Source of the DNA: Desulfovibrio ferrophilus
Lineage (GTDB): Bacteria > Desulfobacterota > Desulfovibrionia > Desulfovibrionales > Desulfovibrionaceae
DNA: 43,052 nucleotides
Direction: 5' to 3'
Assembly (NCBI RefSeq): GCF_003966735.1
Contig: NZ_AP017379.1
Span: 1-43,052 of the forward strand
This document shows positions 1 through 7,978 of the stretch, piece by piece (positions within the stretch are counted from its first letter, which is position 1; each line of letters begins with the position of its first letter). Both the position numbers and the translations under genes were made by a program. Below the pieces are notes generated by a model. That model worked only from the letters and a program-made list of their open reading frames with translations. It did not search any database and was not told the DNA's origin.

Positions 1-2115
1 TTCAAGGTTGTCCTTGTACGTCCCATCCCATAGCGGATTGTTGACGATGGTTTCGGCGGACTGAACCGCTGAAACCACAAGGCCACCTTTTTTACGAATT
101 TCCGAGTGCATGTAATCAATGTACGGTGCAAATGTTTTATTGCGGCTGTATTTGTTGAGCTCGTCAATAAATACGATGAAGCCAGTGTTTTGTTCCTCTC
201 CAAAGTCAATGGTCTGTTGCATCTTGAAAAAGATATAGGCCGTTAACGGCCCCAAGATGTCCTGCGCGTCCAAGAAGTTAGTCATATCAAACGTGACAAT
301 AGGAGATTCAAAATCTAATGCGTCCCGCCTACCGTTAAATAAATCTCCATAGCTACCGGAAGGCAACCATTGCTGTAGAGCTTCGCCAATGGTTCCTGGT
401 TCTGGCGTGCCGAAGGCGTATTGAAGATTTTCAAGGCGGCGTTGGGCTCTGGCAACGTCAAAGTTTTGGACAACGGCTTGGCTGATTGCTCGTTTGTTGT
501 CGTCGTCTGTGCAATTCGTCAACATTTGGAACCATGTGTTGAGAAATTCACGCGCTCCGCCTCTGTCTTCGACTTGGAGCGGGTTCATTTGAAGTTGGTT
601 GAAATCCGAATCAGAAATGTAAACGCCATCGTGCATAGAAGTGAACACTTCCAGGCCGTGCAGCCGGTCAAACGAAAGAATTTTCATGCCCTTGTATTTC
701 AACGCTTGAGAAAGCAAAAAGGAAATTAGAGTGGTTTTACCCGATTCCGTGCCGCCTACAACCAAGGTGTGACCTGTGGCCTTGGGGCCTTCGTGTCGGT
801 GGAAAATGAAAGAGTAATCACCGCCCTGAACAGTTTTGAAAGTTGTTACAGGGTGGGGGCCGAAGCTACACCGTGTGCTACCCTCGCCAACGGTAGGGAA
901 CAGGTTGAAGTGTGATAAATTTTCACTTGTCATTGGCTTTACGCGCACATTGAAACTGTGCGTTTCAGGGAATTTTGCCCAATGTAAGGCTTCTTGGTTG
1001 AGCGTTTCCCTTGCGGCCTGGAAGCTCTCAAGGCTGATTACGGTGTTGACTTCTTTCAGAGCATTTTCCATTTCGTCAATTGTGCTACCAAAGACCTCAA
1101 CCGCAAAGCGATGTTGGAAAAGTGCAACCTCTCCTTGTTCCAGAAGGTCTTCGATGGCTTCAATATCATCAAGCATTGTTCCGTTCGCATTGATGAAATT
1201 TCGGGCAGAATCATAACGATCCTTCAAGAAAGACTCGGCCTTTTGTTTCTCAAAAATGGAGGCCGTCTGATAGACGGAAAGCTCAAAGGGGATTTGCATC
1301 AATCTGGTAATAAGGTCAGCACTTGTTTCCATGGCTGGCACCATGAGCACAAGCCATGCGGAGTACCGTGTATTTGAGCCAAGGTATTCTTGATGGTTAC
1401 CACCTTTTGGCCAGCGGAGAGTCGTTCCGGCCAGTACATCCTCAAGGGACCCCTCGTATAGCTTTTTGCGGGTAAGCTCACCATTCATGAGCGTTGCCCA
1501 ATAGCTCATCAAATCATCACCCTTGAGTATGCGGGGCCGATAGTCTGTTAAATTTGTCATGGCTCTATCGACGGCAGTATCTAGGGCATCGCGTTGTCCT
1601 CGACTAAGTCCTGTTTCCGTGGCCGAGTCTGTAAAGTCTGAAATTTGTCCAATGAGATCCACTTTGTCAGTTACAAAAATCAAATAATGTTTTGTGCGGA
1701 AACACTCGTCGAAATTTCGGACCCAAGCCCGGTTGATCTTTGCTGCCTGTTCATTGTGGAACTTCACGGATTCTAAATCGTGGGAGACGCGGTGTCGGTG
1801 GGACTGCGATAAAACAGTGATGGAGGCAGGGAGTGAACGCAGCCAGTTGTGACGCTTTTTGAAAAGCCCGGTTAATTGTTCTTCGGAAAGTCCTGTATAG
1901 TCTCGACCTTGAATTTCTACTATACGGACAACTTGCCCTCCCTTTGTATAGGTGAAGCCATCGCCTGTGATGTAGGACAGGGGTTGCTTTTCCTCGATCC
2001 GCGAAAACGGCTTGATCGGGGAATAGCTACGAAAATAACGCCACAGGCCCCAGGCCAGAAGGCCCAGGACCAGCAGCGAAAGGGGCAGATAAAAAGCACT
2101 AAGGTAAATACTCAT
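1..2115 (-). CDS. virB4: VirB4 T4SS ATPase, N-terminal 705 codons (gene continues at 43052)
   Basis: VirB4 is the conserved cytoplasmic ATPase of type IV secretion systems; it powers pilus assembly and substrate transfer. The ATG at 2115-2113 is followed by a hydrophobic N-terminal helix (about residues 5-25). Walker A (GGTESGKTT) is at about residues 454-462, and the Walker B strand IVFIDE with catalytic Glu is at about 647-652. The frame is open through base 1 and continues in phase at 43052, ending at 42759, for 802 residues in total, the usual family length. The start overlaps virB3 by 17 nt, so translation is probably coupled. VirB3 is separate here, not fused as in some systems. Confidence 0.95.
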   Translation of the reverse strand, partial: MSIYLSAFYLPLSLLVLGLLAWGLWRYFRSYSPIKPFSRIEEKQPLSYITGDGFTYTKGGQVVRIVEIQGRDYTGLSEEQLTGLFKKRHNWLRSLPASITVLSQSHRHRVSHDLESVKFHNEQAAKINRAWVRNFDECFRTKHYLIFVTDKVDLIGQISDFTDSATETGLSRGQRDALDTAVDRAMTNLTDYRPRILKGDDLMSYWATLMNGELTRKKLYEGSLEDVLAGTTLRWPKGGNHQEYLGSNTRYSAWLVLMVPAMETSADLITRLMQIPFELSVYQTASIFEKQKAESFLKDRYDSARNFINANGTMLDDIEAIEDLLEQGEVALFQHRFAVEVFGSTIDEMENALKEVNTVISLESFQAARETLNQEALHWAKFPETHSFNVRVKPMTSENLSHFNLFPTVGEGSTRCSFGPHPVTTFKTVQGGDYSFIFHRHEGPKATGHTLVVGGTESGKTTLISFLLSQALKYKGMKILSFDRLHGLEVFTSMHDGVYISDSDFNQLQMNPLQVEDRGGAREFLNTWFQMLTNCTDDDNKRAISQAVVQNFDVARAQRRLENLQYAFGTPEPGTIGEALQQWLPSGSYGDLFNGRRDALDFESPIVTFDMTNFLDAQDILGPLTAYIFFKMQQTIDFGEEQNTGFIVFIDELNKYSRNKTFAPYIDYMHSEIRKKGGLVVSAVQSAETIVNNPLWDGTYKDNLE

Positions 2116-2377
2116 TTCCGTTATACTCCGAGCGGGTAAAACCGATCTTTCGTAAACGGGTCAGCTTGAGCGAAAGCCAATCTGGATCACGGCGGCTTTG
2201 AACTGCGGCATACGTCCACATTACAAAAGCTACTATGATAGACACCCACCAGTACCCGAAGGCTGCCGGTGCTGGTGCAAAAACTGCAATCAGTGCCGTA
2301 AATTCTCTCGGAATTCTGAACACCAACGGTTTTTTCCAGAGGCACGCAGGAAGACCCGCTTTGCTTGTGTCGCTCAT
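2099..2377 (-). CDS. virB3: VirB3 inner-membrane T4SS protein
   Basis: A 92-residue protein with two adjacent hydrophobic segments (about residues 25-60) and a basic C-terminal half containing RRDPDWL, the usual VirB3/TrbD layout. VirB3 sits in the inner membrane with VirB4 and is needed for pilus biogenesis. It lies between virB2 (4-nt gap) and virB4 (17-nt overlap), the canonical order. The identification rests on size, topology and position. Confidence 0.88.
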   Translation of the reverse strand: MSDTSKAGLPACLWKKPLVFRIPREFTALIAVFAPAPAAFGYWWVSIIVAFVMWTYAAVQSRRDPDWLSLKLTRLRKIGFTRSEYNGNEYLP

Positions 2378-2381
2378 GGCC

Positions 2382-2687
2382 TTATGCGGAGAATGTCAGG
2401 ACTGCGCCGACGATGGCACCAGCGCCGCCAACGATCAGGCAGCCACCAAAGATACGGACTAACCAAAACATCGGGCATTTATTGAAAATGAAGGCAAGAC
2501 CGGCGCACATGGTTATGGCTGTGCAAATTGCGGTCAAAAAGCCTCCGTTTTTTGCCCAATTCATGAAGTTGTTTGTAACTTCTGTTCCGTGTGCGAAAGG
2601 GTTTTCGTCGGCGTAGCCATTGACGGCCAGCGCCAGGACGAAAACAATGAGGAGAGCGGAAGGGAGGTATTTTGTGATCTTTTGCAT
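2382..2687 (-). CDS. virB2: VirB2 major pilin
   Basis: A 101-residue pilin precursor. The basic start and hydrophobic leader (about residues 8-24) end near GYA, a likely signal-peptidase site. The mature part has two hydrophobic helices (about 50-72 and 80-99) separated by a short polar loop, as expected for VirB2/TrbC pilins. It is the second gene of the T4SS operon, 73 nt after the RHH-like gene. The ribosome site is weak (AGG about 11 nt before ATG), so expression may depend on coupling or mRNA structure. Confidence 0.88.
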   Translation of the reverse strand: MQKITKYLPSALLIVFVLALAVNGYADENPFAHGTEVTNNFMNWAKNGGFLTAICTAITMCAGLAFIFNKCPMFWLVRIFGGCLIVGGAGAIVGAVLTFSA

Positions 2688-2760
2688 GGGGTTCTAACCT
2701 TTTGTGTTTTGTGTGTTGGCGAACTTTTTACCCGGTGCTTTTTCTGCCCAAAAAGCGGGG

Positions 2761-3042
2761 TTACAACTGGCAGGGGCACGCGCCAACGGGAAGCTCGGAA
2801 ACCAGCTTAAGCGCGTGGTTAAAGGTGTCGGTGTCGGTTTCAAAGTCGCGGCGGCAATACATGAACTCTTCCATGGCCTTGGCGCTCAAACGGACTCGGA
2901 CGCTTTTGGTGGGCGATGCGGTTTGAACTTCTTCTGACGGGCGCTTGCCCCTTGCCAGAAGGTACAAACCGTACCCCACGTTGTCTTTGAATGGTGTTAG
3001 GGCCGGATTGACCCGAACGAATTTAACCTTGTCTTTCGACAT
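2761..3042 (-). CDS. Ribbon-helix-helix-like protein, first gene of the T4SS operon
   Basis: A 93-residue protein. The ATG at 3042 is chosen because AGAGGGGATGAG lies just before it; an in-frame start at 3126 has no ribosome site. The middle part (TKSVRVRLSAKAMEEF) looks like a short beta strand followed by helices, as in ribbon-helix-helix regulators. It is divergent from the XRE-type regulator at 3148, with an inverted repeat between them. A role as operon repressor or activator is inference; the family is not firmly recognised. Confidence 0.6.
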   Translation of the reverse strand: MSKDKVKFVRVNPALTPFKDNVGYGLYLLARGKRPSEEVQTASPTKSVRVRLSAKAMEEFMYCRRDFETDTDTFNHALKLVSELPVGACPCQL

Positions 3043-3147
3043 CTCATCCCCTCTAAACATAAAGCTGTGACAAATTGACGGAATAATGAGAAAATGCGTA
3101 CCTTTTCCCCGGATACGCAAGAACACTATAAGGAGTTGTATTAAGAT
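3043..3147. promoter_or_regulatory. Divergent control region between the T4SS operon and the XRE regulator
   Basis: A 105-nt gap between two divergent genes. It holds an inverted repeat TGCGTA (3095-3100) and TACGCA (3114-3119), which could be an operator serving both directions. A TTGACG hexamer at 3075-3080 lies 18 nt before TACCTT and may be the plus-strand promoter, with the repeat just downstream. AAGGAG stands before the plus gene. Promoter assignment is tentative. Confidence 0.4.
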
Positions 3148-3645
3148 ATGTCAAACGGTAAAATTCCGGTAGGAAATATTTTCGATCCATATAAAGCCTT
3201 TGCAAGCGCCCTAAATACGCTGAAAGACAGTCAACCTAGGGGGCTTTTAGCAAGGTTGGCAGAAGCTACAAATATTCGCCCTGGAACCTTAAGCAAAATG
3301 GCGAGTGGAGACACACAAGGCAGCGAGATACAGCGGAGGCAAGTAGCAACGGCTTGTGGATATCGTTATGATGAATTCTTACAGCTTGGGATGGGAAAGG
3401 GGAACAAGCCTGTAATATCAGCAGAATTGCTTGTATCGAAGTTCTCACTACAGACACCCGTTATTCAAGAGCCGGATTACAATGTGGTTGCCGTTAGAAA
3501 AACAGGAAAAGAGACAATAAAAATAAAGATTGGCGAAGCCTTTGACAGAGAAAACAAGAAAATCCTTTTACGCATGGACGTTTTAGGTGATTTAGAAGTG
3601 ATTTTTGGAGGAGAAATCATCATGGAAAGAATAGATGAAAATTAA
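3148..3645 (+). CDS. XRE/CI-type helix-turn-helix transcriptional regulator
   Basis: A 165-residue protein with a lambda-repressor-like DNA-binding domain at about residues 30-80: helix, turn and recognition helix around LARLAEATNIRPGTLSKMAS, then a further helix pair. The C-terminal half (about 110-160) is rich in beta strands and may be a dimerisation domain; no Ser/Lys autocleavage pair is apparent. It is transcribed away from the T4SS operon, with AAGGAG before the start. By position it probably controls the divergent tra operon and itself. Confidence 0.8.
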   Translation: MSNGKIPVGNIFDPYKAFASALNTLKDSQPRGLLARLAEATNIRPGTLSKMASGDTQGSEIQRRQVATACGYRYDEFLQLGMGKGNKPVISAELLVSKFSLQTPVIQEPDYNVVAVRKTGKETIKIKIGEAFDRENKKILLRMDVLGDLEVIFGGEIIMERIDEN

Positions 3646-3827
3646 AATGGGGAATCCCGTTTTCACGGGACCGGGTGCAGGGTTGCAACGCCATCATTCT
3701 TTTAGGCGGCAACCGAACATCACGGATGTTCCCCGTTCGGGCTAGGCCCCCTTCCCCTGGGCGATGCTCCGCCCAACAGTTCCACTACCCCACCCCACTG
3801 CCTTTTAGTCCACCAAATCAATCCCAT
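3646..3827. other. Intergenic hairpins after the XRE gene
   Basis: Two stem-loops follow the stop: TCCCGT/ACGGGA (about 3656-3671), and a two-part stem GGTTGC..CGCC/GGCG..GCAACC (about 3681-3714) with a T-rich loop. No U-tail terminator is obvious. The rest, GC-rich to 3827, leads into structured repeat copy A. Confidence 0.4.
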
Positions 3828-4384
3828 ATTTTTGTCCGTCCGGATCTCGCTCGATGCCGACAAAAATGGGTGCTGGAATTTGTCTTGGCCAGGTGGCCCT
3901 GGGCCAGGACAAAACCGAAGACGTTTCCCCGCCCGTGATCCGTTCCGGCTCCCTCCCCAGGCCAGGGGGGATTTATCCCCCGTGACCCCCTTGTATCGTG
4001 TTCCGGTGGGCGCTTCGCCGCCCCCACGGCTTTGAAGCCTACCGGCCTTTTTCTTCATGGCAGCCGTGCCCGTCCTTCGCCCGGCTTCGCCGCTCCGATC
4101 CTCCTTCTCCCGGTCAACCGGCTAATCCTGTGTCTGTCCTGTCATTCCCTTGCAGTTGCTTTCGGGCTTCGCCCTGCATCCGCGTGCCAGTGCTCGGCAA
4201 GCTGCGCCTGTCACTGTCGGATGCCGCCCGCAAGGTCACGCCATGACCGCCCCAGGGCCGGTGCCGGTGTCGCTCTATGGAGCTCTATTTCTTTGGCGGC
4301 GGGGGGCCTGCCTTCTTGTGAAGGCCCCCCGCACGGCCAAAGAAACGTGGGGGATGCAAAACTCACAAGCAAGGGGAAAATCAA
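3828..4384 (+). repeat. Long structured repeat, copy A (upstream of ardC)
   Basis: About 557 bp, closely similar to copies at 6432, 9451 and 20269 but lacking their 5' palindrome module. In order it holds the ATTTTTGTC/GACAAAAAT element (3828-3867), the TTTGTC-TGGCC hairpin, several GC-rich hairpins, and a near-perfect terminal stem-loop at 4288-4345. The arms of that stem-loop are TTTCTTTGGC/GCCAAAGAAA, GCGGGGGG/CCCCCCGC and CCTTC/GAAGG. It ends with AAGCAAGGGG, the ribosome site of a 22-codon ORF. No conserved coding frame is convincing inside it. Confidence 0.9.
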
Positions 4385-4453
4385 ATGCTGACCAGAGAAG
4401 AACGCAAAGCCCTCGGACTCAAAACAGACAAGCCCAAGACCAAGGAGGACTAA
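4385..4453 (+). CDS. 22-residue leader peptide before ardC
   Basis: A short ORF that uses the ribosome site supplied by the end of repeat copy A (AAGCAAGGGG, then ATG). It encodes a basic/acidic peptide (LTREERKALGLKTDKPKTK and ED). It stops 3 nt before the ardC start, and the AAGGAGG for ardC lies inside its last codons, so translational coupling is likely. No known family. The other three repeat copies lead directly into longer genes at the equivalent ATG. Confidence 0.5.
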   Translation: MLTREERKALGLKTDKPKTKED

Positions 4454-4456
4454 ATC

Positions 4457-5344
4457 ATGGCTACCAAGCAGAAACTCAGCGTCTATGAGCTCGTTACCAA
4501 TCGTATTCTTTCCATCATGGAAGAAAACAAAGAACTCCCGTGGCACAAGCCCTGGGCTGGTGGTTCTGCTGGCCGTCCCATGAGCTTTCACAGCCAAAAA
4601 GCATACCGAGGCGTGAACGTGTTTCTTCTGACCGCGTGCGGGTTCGCTTCCCCCTACTGGCTCACCTTCAAGCAGACACAAGCGCGAGGCGGAAACGTCA
4701 TGAAGGGCCAGAAAGGTTGCCCCGTTGTCTTCTTCAAGTGGTTCAAGACCAGGGACCGCGAAACCGGCCTTGAAAAAGAAATTCCCATGTTGCGCTATTA
4801 CACCGTCTTTAACGCTGAACAGATTGAAGGAATCGACTTTCCTTCTACCGAAGAAAAGGAGCAGACCCCCGACTTTACCCCCATTGATACCGCGCAACAG
4901 ATCATTGATGCCATGCCTTGCCGCCCTGAGATCACCCACATGGAAGCCAGTGCTAGTTACTCCTCTACTTGGGACCGCGTGAACCTCCCCAAGCCCGAAC
5001 TTTTTGAGTCTGAAACCGAATACTATTGCACGGCCTTCCATGAGCTCGTTCATAGCACGGGCCATGAAACCCGTCTGAATCGTGTTGAGGGTATGAACAG
5101 CGAATATGGAGATCACAGCTACAGCAAAGAAGAACTCACCGCCGAAATGGGTGCTGCGATGCTTTGCGCAGAGGCCGGAATCCTCATGCACACCGAAAAG
5201 AACAGCGCCGCCTATCTCAAGGGATGGTCGCGCAAACTCCGCAACAATCCGCGCTGGCTGGTCCAAGCTGCCTCGCAGGCACAGAAGGCCGTGGACCTGA
5301 TCCTTGACAATGCCGCCCCCCAGGCATTGCCGGTAGCCGCGTAA
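4457..5344 (+). CDS. ardC: ArdC-type antirestriction protein
   Basis: A 295-residue protein with the ArdC/TraC architecture. The N-terminal ssDNA-binding domain (about residues 5-130) includes the ELPWHKPWAGG and NVFLL-type motifs. The C-terminal domain is a zinc-metallopeptidase fold with HELVH at 195-199 and a further His at 203 (STGH). ArdC proteins protect incoming single-stranded plasmid DNA from restriction. The gene follows structured repeat copy A and a 22-codon leader. It is the last such unit predicted to enter before the tra operon. Confidence 0.93.
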   Translation: MATKQKLSVYELVTNRILSIMEENKELPWHKPWAGGSAGRPMSFHSQKAYRGVNVFLLTACGFASPYWLTFKQTQARGGNVMKGQKGCPVVFFKWFKTRDRETGLEKEIPMLRYYTVFNAEQIEGIDFPSTEEKEQTPDFTPIDTAQQIIDAMPCRPEITHMEASASYSSTWDRVNLPKPELFESETEYYCTAFHELVHSTGHETRLNRVEGMNSEYGDHSYSKEELTAEMGAAMLCAEAGILMHTEKNSAAYLKGWSRKLRNNPRWLVQAASQAQKAVDLILDNAAPQALPVAA

Positions 5345-5396
5345 ACACCCAACAAGGGCCGGGGGATTCCCCCCCCGGCCCGAAGGAGCAAGGATT

Positions 5397-5666
5397 GTGA
5401 AAATTTTTTCTGTCACTGCCGTCAAGGCCAGAGCAACCAATAGTTTCAAAAAGAAGTTTCCCGGCAAGGCTCGTTTTCTTCTCCCTTGGCAGGAGATTGT
5501 CACCGTTGAAGAAGATGGAGAAATACAGACACGATACGAGAGGCGAGGCATGTGCGGCCCGTCCTCTCAAGGATCGGTGAAACTCGCCAGAGATTTGGTT
5601 TTGTTGGTCAAAATCAACAAGGATTCCGGCGAAATCGTCAATTTTTTCGTCTCAGTAGTCAATTAA
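5397..5666 (+). CDS. Hypothetical protein, 89 residues
   Basis: Starts with GTG at 5397, behind GAAGGAGC. The protein is basic in its first third (VKARATNSFKKKFPGKARF) and beta-rich afterwards (VTVEEDGEIQTRYERR, LVLLVKINKDSGEIV). No family recognised. It follows ardC by 52 nt, with a GGGCCGGGGG/CCCCCGGCCC hairpin (5356-5381) between them, and is probably cotranscribed with ardC. Confidence 0.65.
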   Translation: MKIFSVTAVKARATNSFKKKFPGKARFLLPWQEIVTVEEDGEIQTRYERRGMCGPSSQGSVKLARDLVLLVKINKDSGEIVNFFVSVVN

Positions 5667-5688
5667 ACATTCACAAGGAGCAACGACA

Positions 5689-5967
5689 ATGAACAGCGCA
5701 GAGAACACCCACGGCCCATGGAGAATTGAACGCCTTGAGAAAGGGAAAGGCCCTATTACGATCAAGGGCGAAGGACCCGGCATAATTGCCTTCGTGTATG
5801 GCGAAGAAAATGCTCAGTTTATCGCCACGGCCCCCAACGTCTTGGAGGCCTTGAAGGAAGCCCGGAAGAACTTGGAAGATGCTTACAAAGTCTATCCCGG
5901 AAGCCCACCGTGGAAAAACCTTGAAGCCATCGACAAGGCAATTGCCCAAGCCCTGGGCAAAGCATAA
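5689..5967 (+). CDS. Small phage/plasmid-type protein with HGPW motif
   Basis: A 92-residue protein. HGPW near residue 8 and NAQFIATAPNVLEALKEA near 42-60 match a common family of small phage and plasmid proteins of unknown function (an H-T/G-PGPW start and a NAxLIAxAPxLLEAL helix). It is related to the next gene, so the two are probably ancient duplicates. CAAGGAGCAACGACA precedes the ATG. Confidence 0.75.
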   Translation: MNSAENTHGPWRIERLEKGKGPITIKGEGPGIIAFVYGEENAQFIATAPNVLEALKEARKNLEDAYKVYPGSPPWKNLEAIDKAIAQALGKA

Positions 5968-5973
5968 CCCCCC

Positions 5974-6016
5974 GCCGGGCAGGGCGGGAAAACTCTAAAC
6001 ACACAAACAACAGGAG
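5974..6016 (+). repeat. Leader module GCCGGGCAGGGCGGG..AACACACAAAC, copy 1
   Basis: GCCGGGCAGGGCGGG followed by AAACACACAAAC and a GGAG ribosome site. The same combination recurs at 11081, 17554 and 23922, and the AACACACAAAC part also precedes 19695 and, on the minus strand, topB and virB7. Confidence 0.7.
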
Positions 6017-6025
6017 AACCCCAAA

Positions 6026-6358
6026 ATGTCTACCGCCGAATACAGGCACACCCCCGGCCCATGGTATCAAAGCCTTTCTCCCGAACCGGAACTGGTTCAA
6101 ATTGTGGCGCGTGATCCTCAAAATCCGAGCTTTCTTGTTCAGGTGGCCACTTTTCGACACAGGCCCGATTGTGGCGAAGCAGAAGGCAAGGCAAACGCCC
6201 TGCTCATGGTCCACTCATCTGAAATGCTGGATGCCTTGGACGCAGCCCGGCGCTTCTGGACCCTCAAAAGGCAAGACCCCAAAAGCGACAAGGTAGCCGA
6301 AGCGGAAAAGAAAATGGTTGAGCTTGGCGAATCCGTGCTTGCCAAGGTGCTTGCCTGA
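6026..6358 (+). CDS. Small phage/plasmid-type protein with HTPGPW motif
   Basis: A 110-residue protein. It has the HTPGPW motif at residues 8-13 and the helical segment GKANALLMVHSSEMLDALDAA, as in the preceding gene but with a longer charged C-terminal helix. The function of the family is unknown. An AACAGGAG ribosome site lies in a copy of the AACACACAAAC leader module. The inverted repeat GGCCGGGGAA/TTCCCCGGCC at 6380-6401 follows and may end transcription. Confidence 0.75.
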   Translation: MSTAEYRHTPGPWYQSLSPEPELVQIVARDPQNPSFLVQVATFRHRPDCGEAEGKANALLMVHSSEMLDALDAARRFWTLKRQDPKSDKVAEAEKKMVELGESVLAKVLA

Positions 6359-6431
6359 ACGTCTTAACATCATCACGCGGGCCGGGGAACTTTCCCCGGC
6401 CTTTATGTCTGATCCGAACCCCCAGGCCGCC

Positions 6432-7126
6432 CGCTGTCACGCCTTGAGCATCCCGGCAATTGTTGAATTGTATAATTCCACAATTGTTTATTCCGGGGCT
6501 CGACTCGCGCCAGCGTGCGTGCATTTTTGTCCGTCCGGATCTCGATCGATGCCGACAAAAATGGGTGCTGGAATTTGTCTTGGCCAGGTGGCCCGGGCCA
6601 GGACAAATCACGCCCCATAGAAATTGTCCGTGAGGCCTGCCGGCCACAGCGACAAAATCGAAGGCGTTTCCCCGCCCGCGATCCGTTCCGGTTCCCTCCC
6701 CAGGCCAGAGGGGATTAATCCCCCATGCCCCCCTTGTACCGTGTTCCGGTGGGCGCTTCGCCGCCCCCACGGCTTTGAAGCCTTCCGGCCTTTTCCTCAT
6801 GGCAGCCGTGCCCGTCCTTCGCCCGGCTTCGCCGCTCCGATCCTCCTTCTCCCGGTCAACCGGCTAATCCTGTGTCTGTCCTGTCATTCCCTTGCAGTTG
6901 CTTTCGGGCTTCGCCCTGCATCCGCGTGCCAGTGCTCGGCAAGCTGCGCCTGTCACTGTCGGATGCCGCCCGCAAGGTCACGCCATGACCGCCCCAGGGC
7001 CGGTGCCGGTGTCGCTCTATGGAGCTCTATTTCTTTGGCGGCGGGGGGCCTGCCTTCTTGTGAAGGCCCCCCGCACGGCCAAAGAAACGTGGGGGGATGC
7101 AAAACTCACAAGCAAGGGGAAAAGAA
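6432..7126 (+). repeat. Long structured repeat, copy B
   Basis: About 695 bp and nearly identical to copy C (offset 3019, only a few differences seen). It begins with TGTCACGCC (6435) and the 30-bp AATTG palindrome containing TATAAT (6457-6486). It continues with the 40-bp ATTTTTGTC/GACAAAAAT element (6523-6562) and many hairpins, and ends with the long stem-loop at 7030-7087. Its end supplies the ribosome site of the gene at 7127. Confidence 0.93.
6457..6486. promoter_or_regulatory. 30-bp near-palindrome with TATAAT, copy B
   Basis: Left arm CAATTGTTGAATT and right arm AATTCCACAATTG are symmetric at 26 of 30 positions. A perfect -10 hexamer TATAAT sits at 6471-6476, with no good -35 at normal spacing. 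The half-site AATTGTTGAATTG also occurs in tandem before parA, so this looks like an operator laid over a promoter. Confidence 0.6.
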
Positions 7127-7924
7127 ATGAAAACAACCATGACCGCAATTATTCCTTTCGACTTTGGCAACGGCAAGCACGCCCCGGATACTTTGGCGGG
7201 TTACCTCGGACGGCGCGTGTCTTCTTATCACCGTATGGGGACCGTGATTAAGGCCGAGCCTGTGGGGTTTCCGACGCGAGGCGCGGACGGTTCCGAAATG
7301 CCCAACGCCCGACTTCATATTGTTTACCCGAATACTGATGAATACGGCGCAGCCGTCAGCGTTACGAACGCCGCAATGGTGGCCGAGTGCGGAAAGACGG
7401 TGTTGCACTGGTCCTATTACGAGCCCGAAGAAGGCAAGGCCGACTCCCGCGAGATCGACGAGCTGAAAGCGGCTGCCGAACACGACACCAGAAACCGAGA
7501 TTTTGCGCGAAACTTGGCACAGGAAAAGGCCCGTGCCGAGAAGGCGAAAGCCGAACAGCTTTGGCAGGAGTTGCCCCCGACATGGGCAAAGGCCGCAATC
7601 GTGGCCGAGCTCGATGAGAACCAGAGCGACACCATGAGCGACTATTACGCCCACCGCACGACCAAAACCGTTGTGCTGGCATGGTCGAAGCACACCCGAA
7701 ACCTTTTCCCTGAAATGCGCAAGGCTGCCAAGCAGTTTGAGGAAACCGCGTACTTGGCGGAAAGCTCCAAGGATGCCGAACATAGGGAAAATTATAGCAT
7801 GGGCGGCGGTACATACCTGAAAGACGGCTTTCGCCACGCTGATGGCTGGTCGATCCACAAAGTCTCTTTCAAATACGGGCGGCCAACTTTCGTCGCGGAT
7901 TTCTCCCCTGTCAAAGAAGCCTAG
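7127..7924 (+). CDS. Hypothetical leading-region protein, 265 residues
   Basis: The start is placed at 7127, where the ribosome site at the end of repeat copy B lies. An earlier in-frame ATG would read back into the repeat. The protein has an N-terminal beta-rich part, a central charged coiled-coil-like helix (about residues 105-160, rich in AEKAKAEQ) and an aromatic C-terminal part. No known family recognised. Its place directly behind a structured repeat, like ardC, suggests a function soon after transfer, but that is inference. Confidence 0.8.
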   Translation: MKTTMTAIIPFDFGNGKHAPDTLAGYLGRRVSSYHRMGTVIKAEPVGFPTRGADGSEMPNARLHIVYPNTDEYGAAVSVTNAAMVAECGKTVLHWSYYEPEEGKADSREIDELKAAAEHDTRNRDFARNLAQEKARAEKAKAEQLWQELPPTWAKAAIVAELDENQSDTMSDYYAHRTTKTVVLAWSKHTRNLFPEMRKAAKQFEETAYLAESSKDAEHRENYSMGGGTYLKDGFRHADGWSIHKVSFKYGRPTFVADFSPVKEA

Positions 7925-7934
7925 AACCATCATA

Positions 7935-7957
7935 GGCCGGGGGATGCTCCCCCGGCC
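7935..7957. other. Intergenic hairpin
   Basis: GGCCGGGGG/CCCCCGGCC stem with a 5-nt loop between two plus-strand genes, without a T-tail. Similar GGCCGGGG hairpins follow genes at 5344, 6358, 11027 and 22389. Confidence 0.5.
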
Positions 7958-7978
7958 ATTCACCTAGGAGCTCGCCCC

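Noticed and set aside
4211-5551. 446-codon minus-strand frame opposite ardC
   Set aside because: ardC on the plus strand has a clear domain structure, zinc motif and ribosome site; the opposing frame is an antisense shadow without recognisable protein features.
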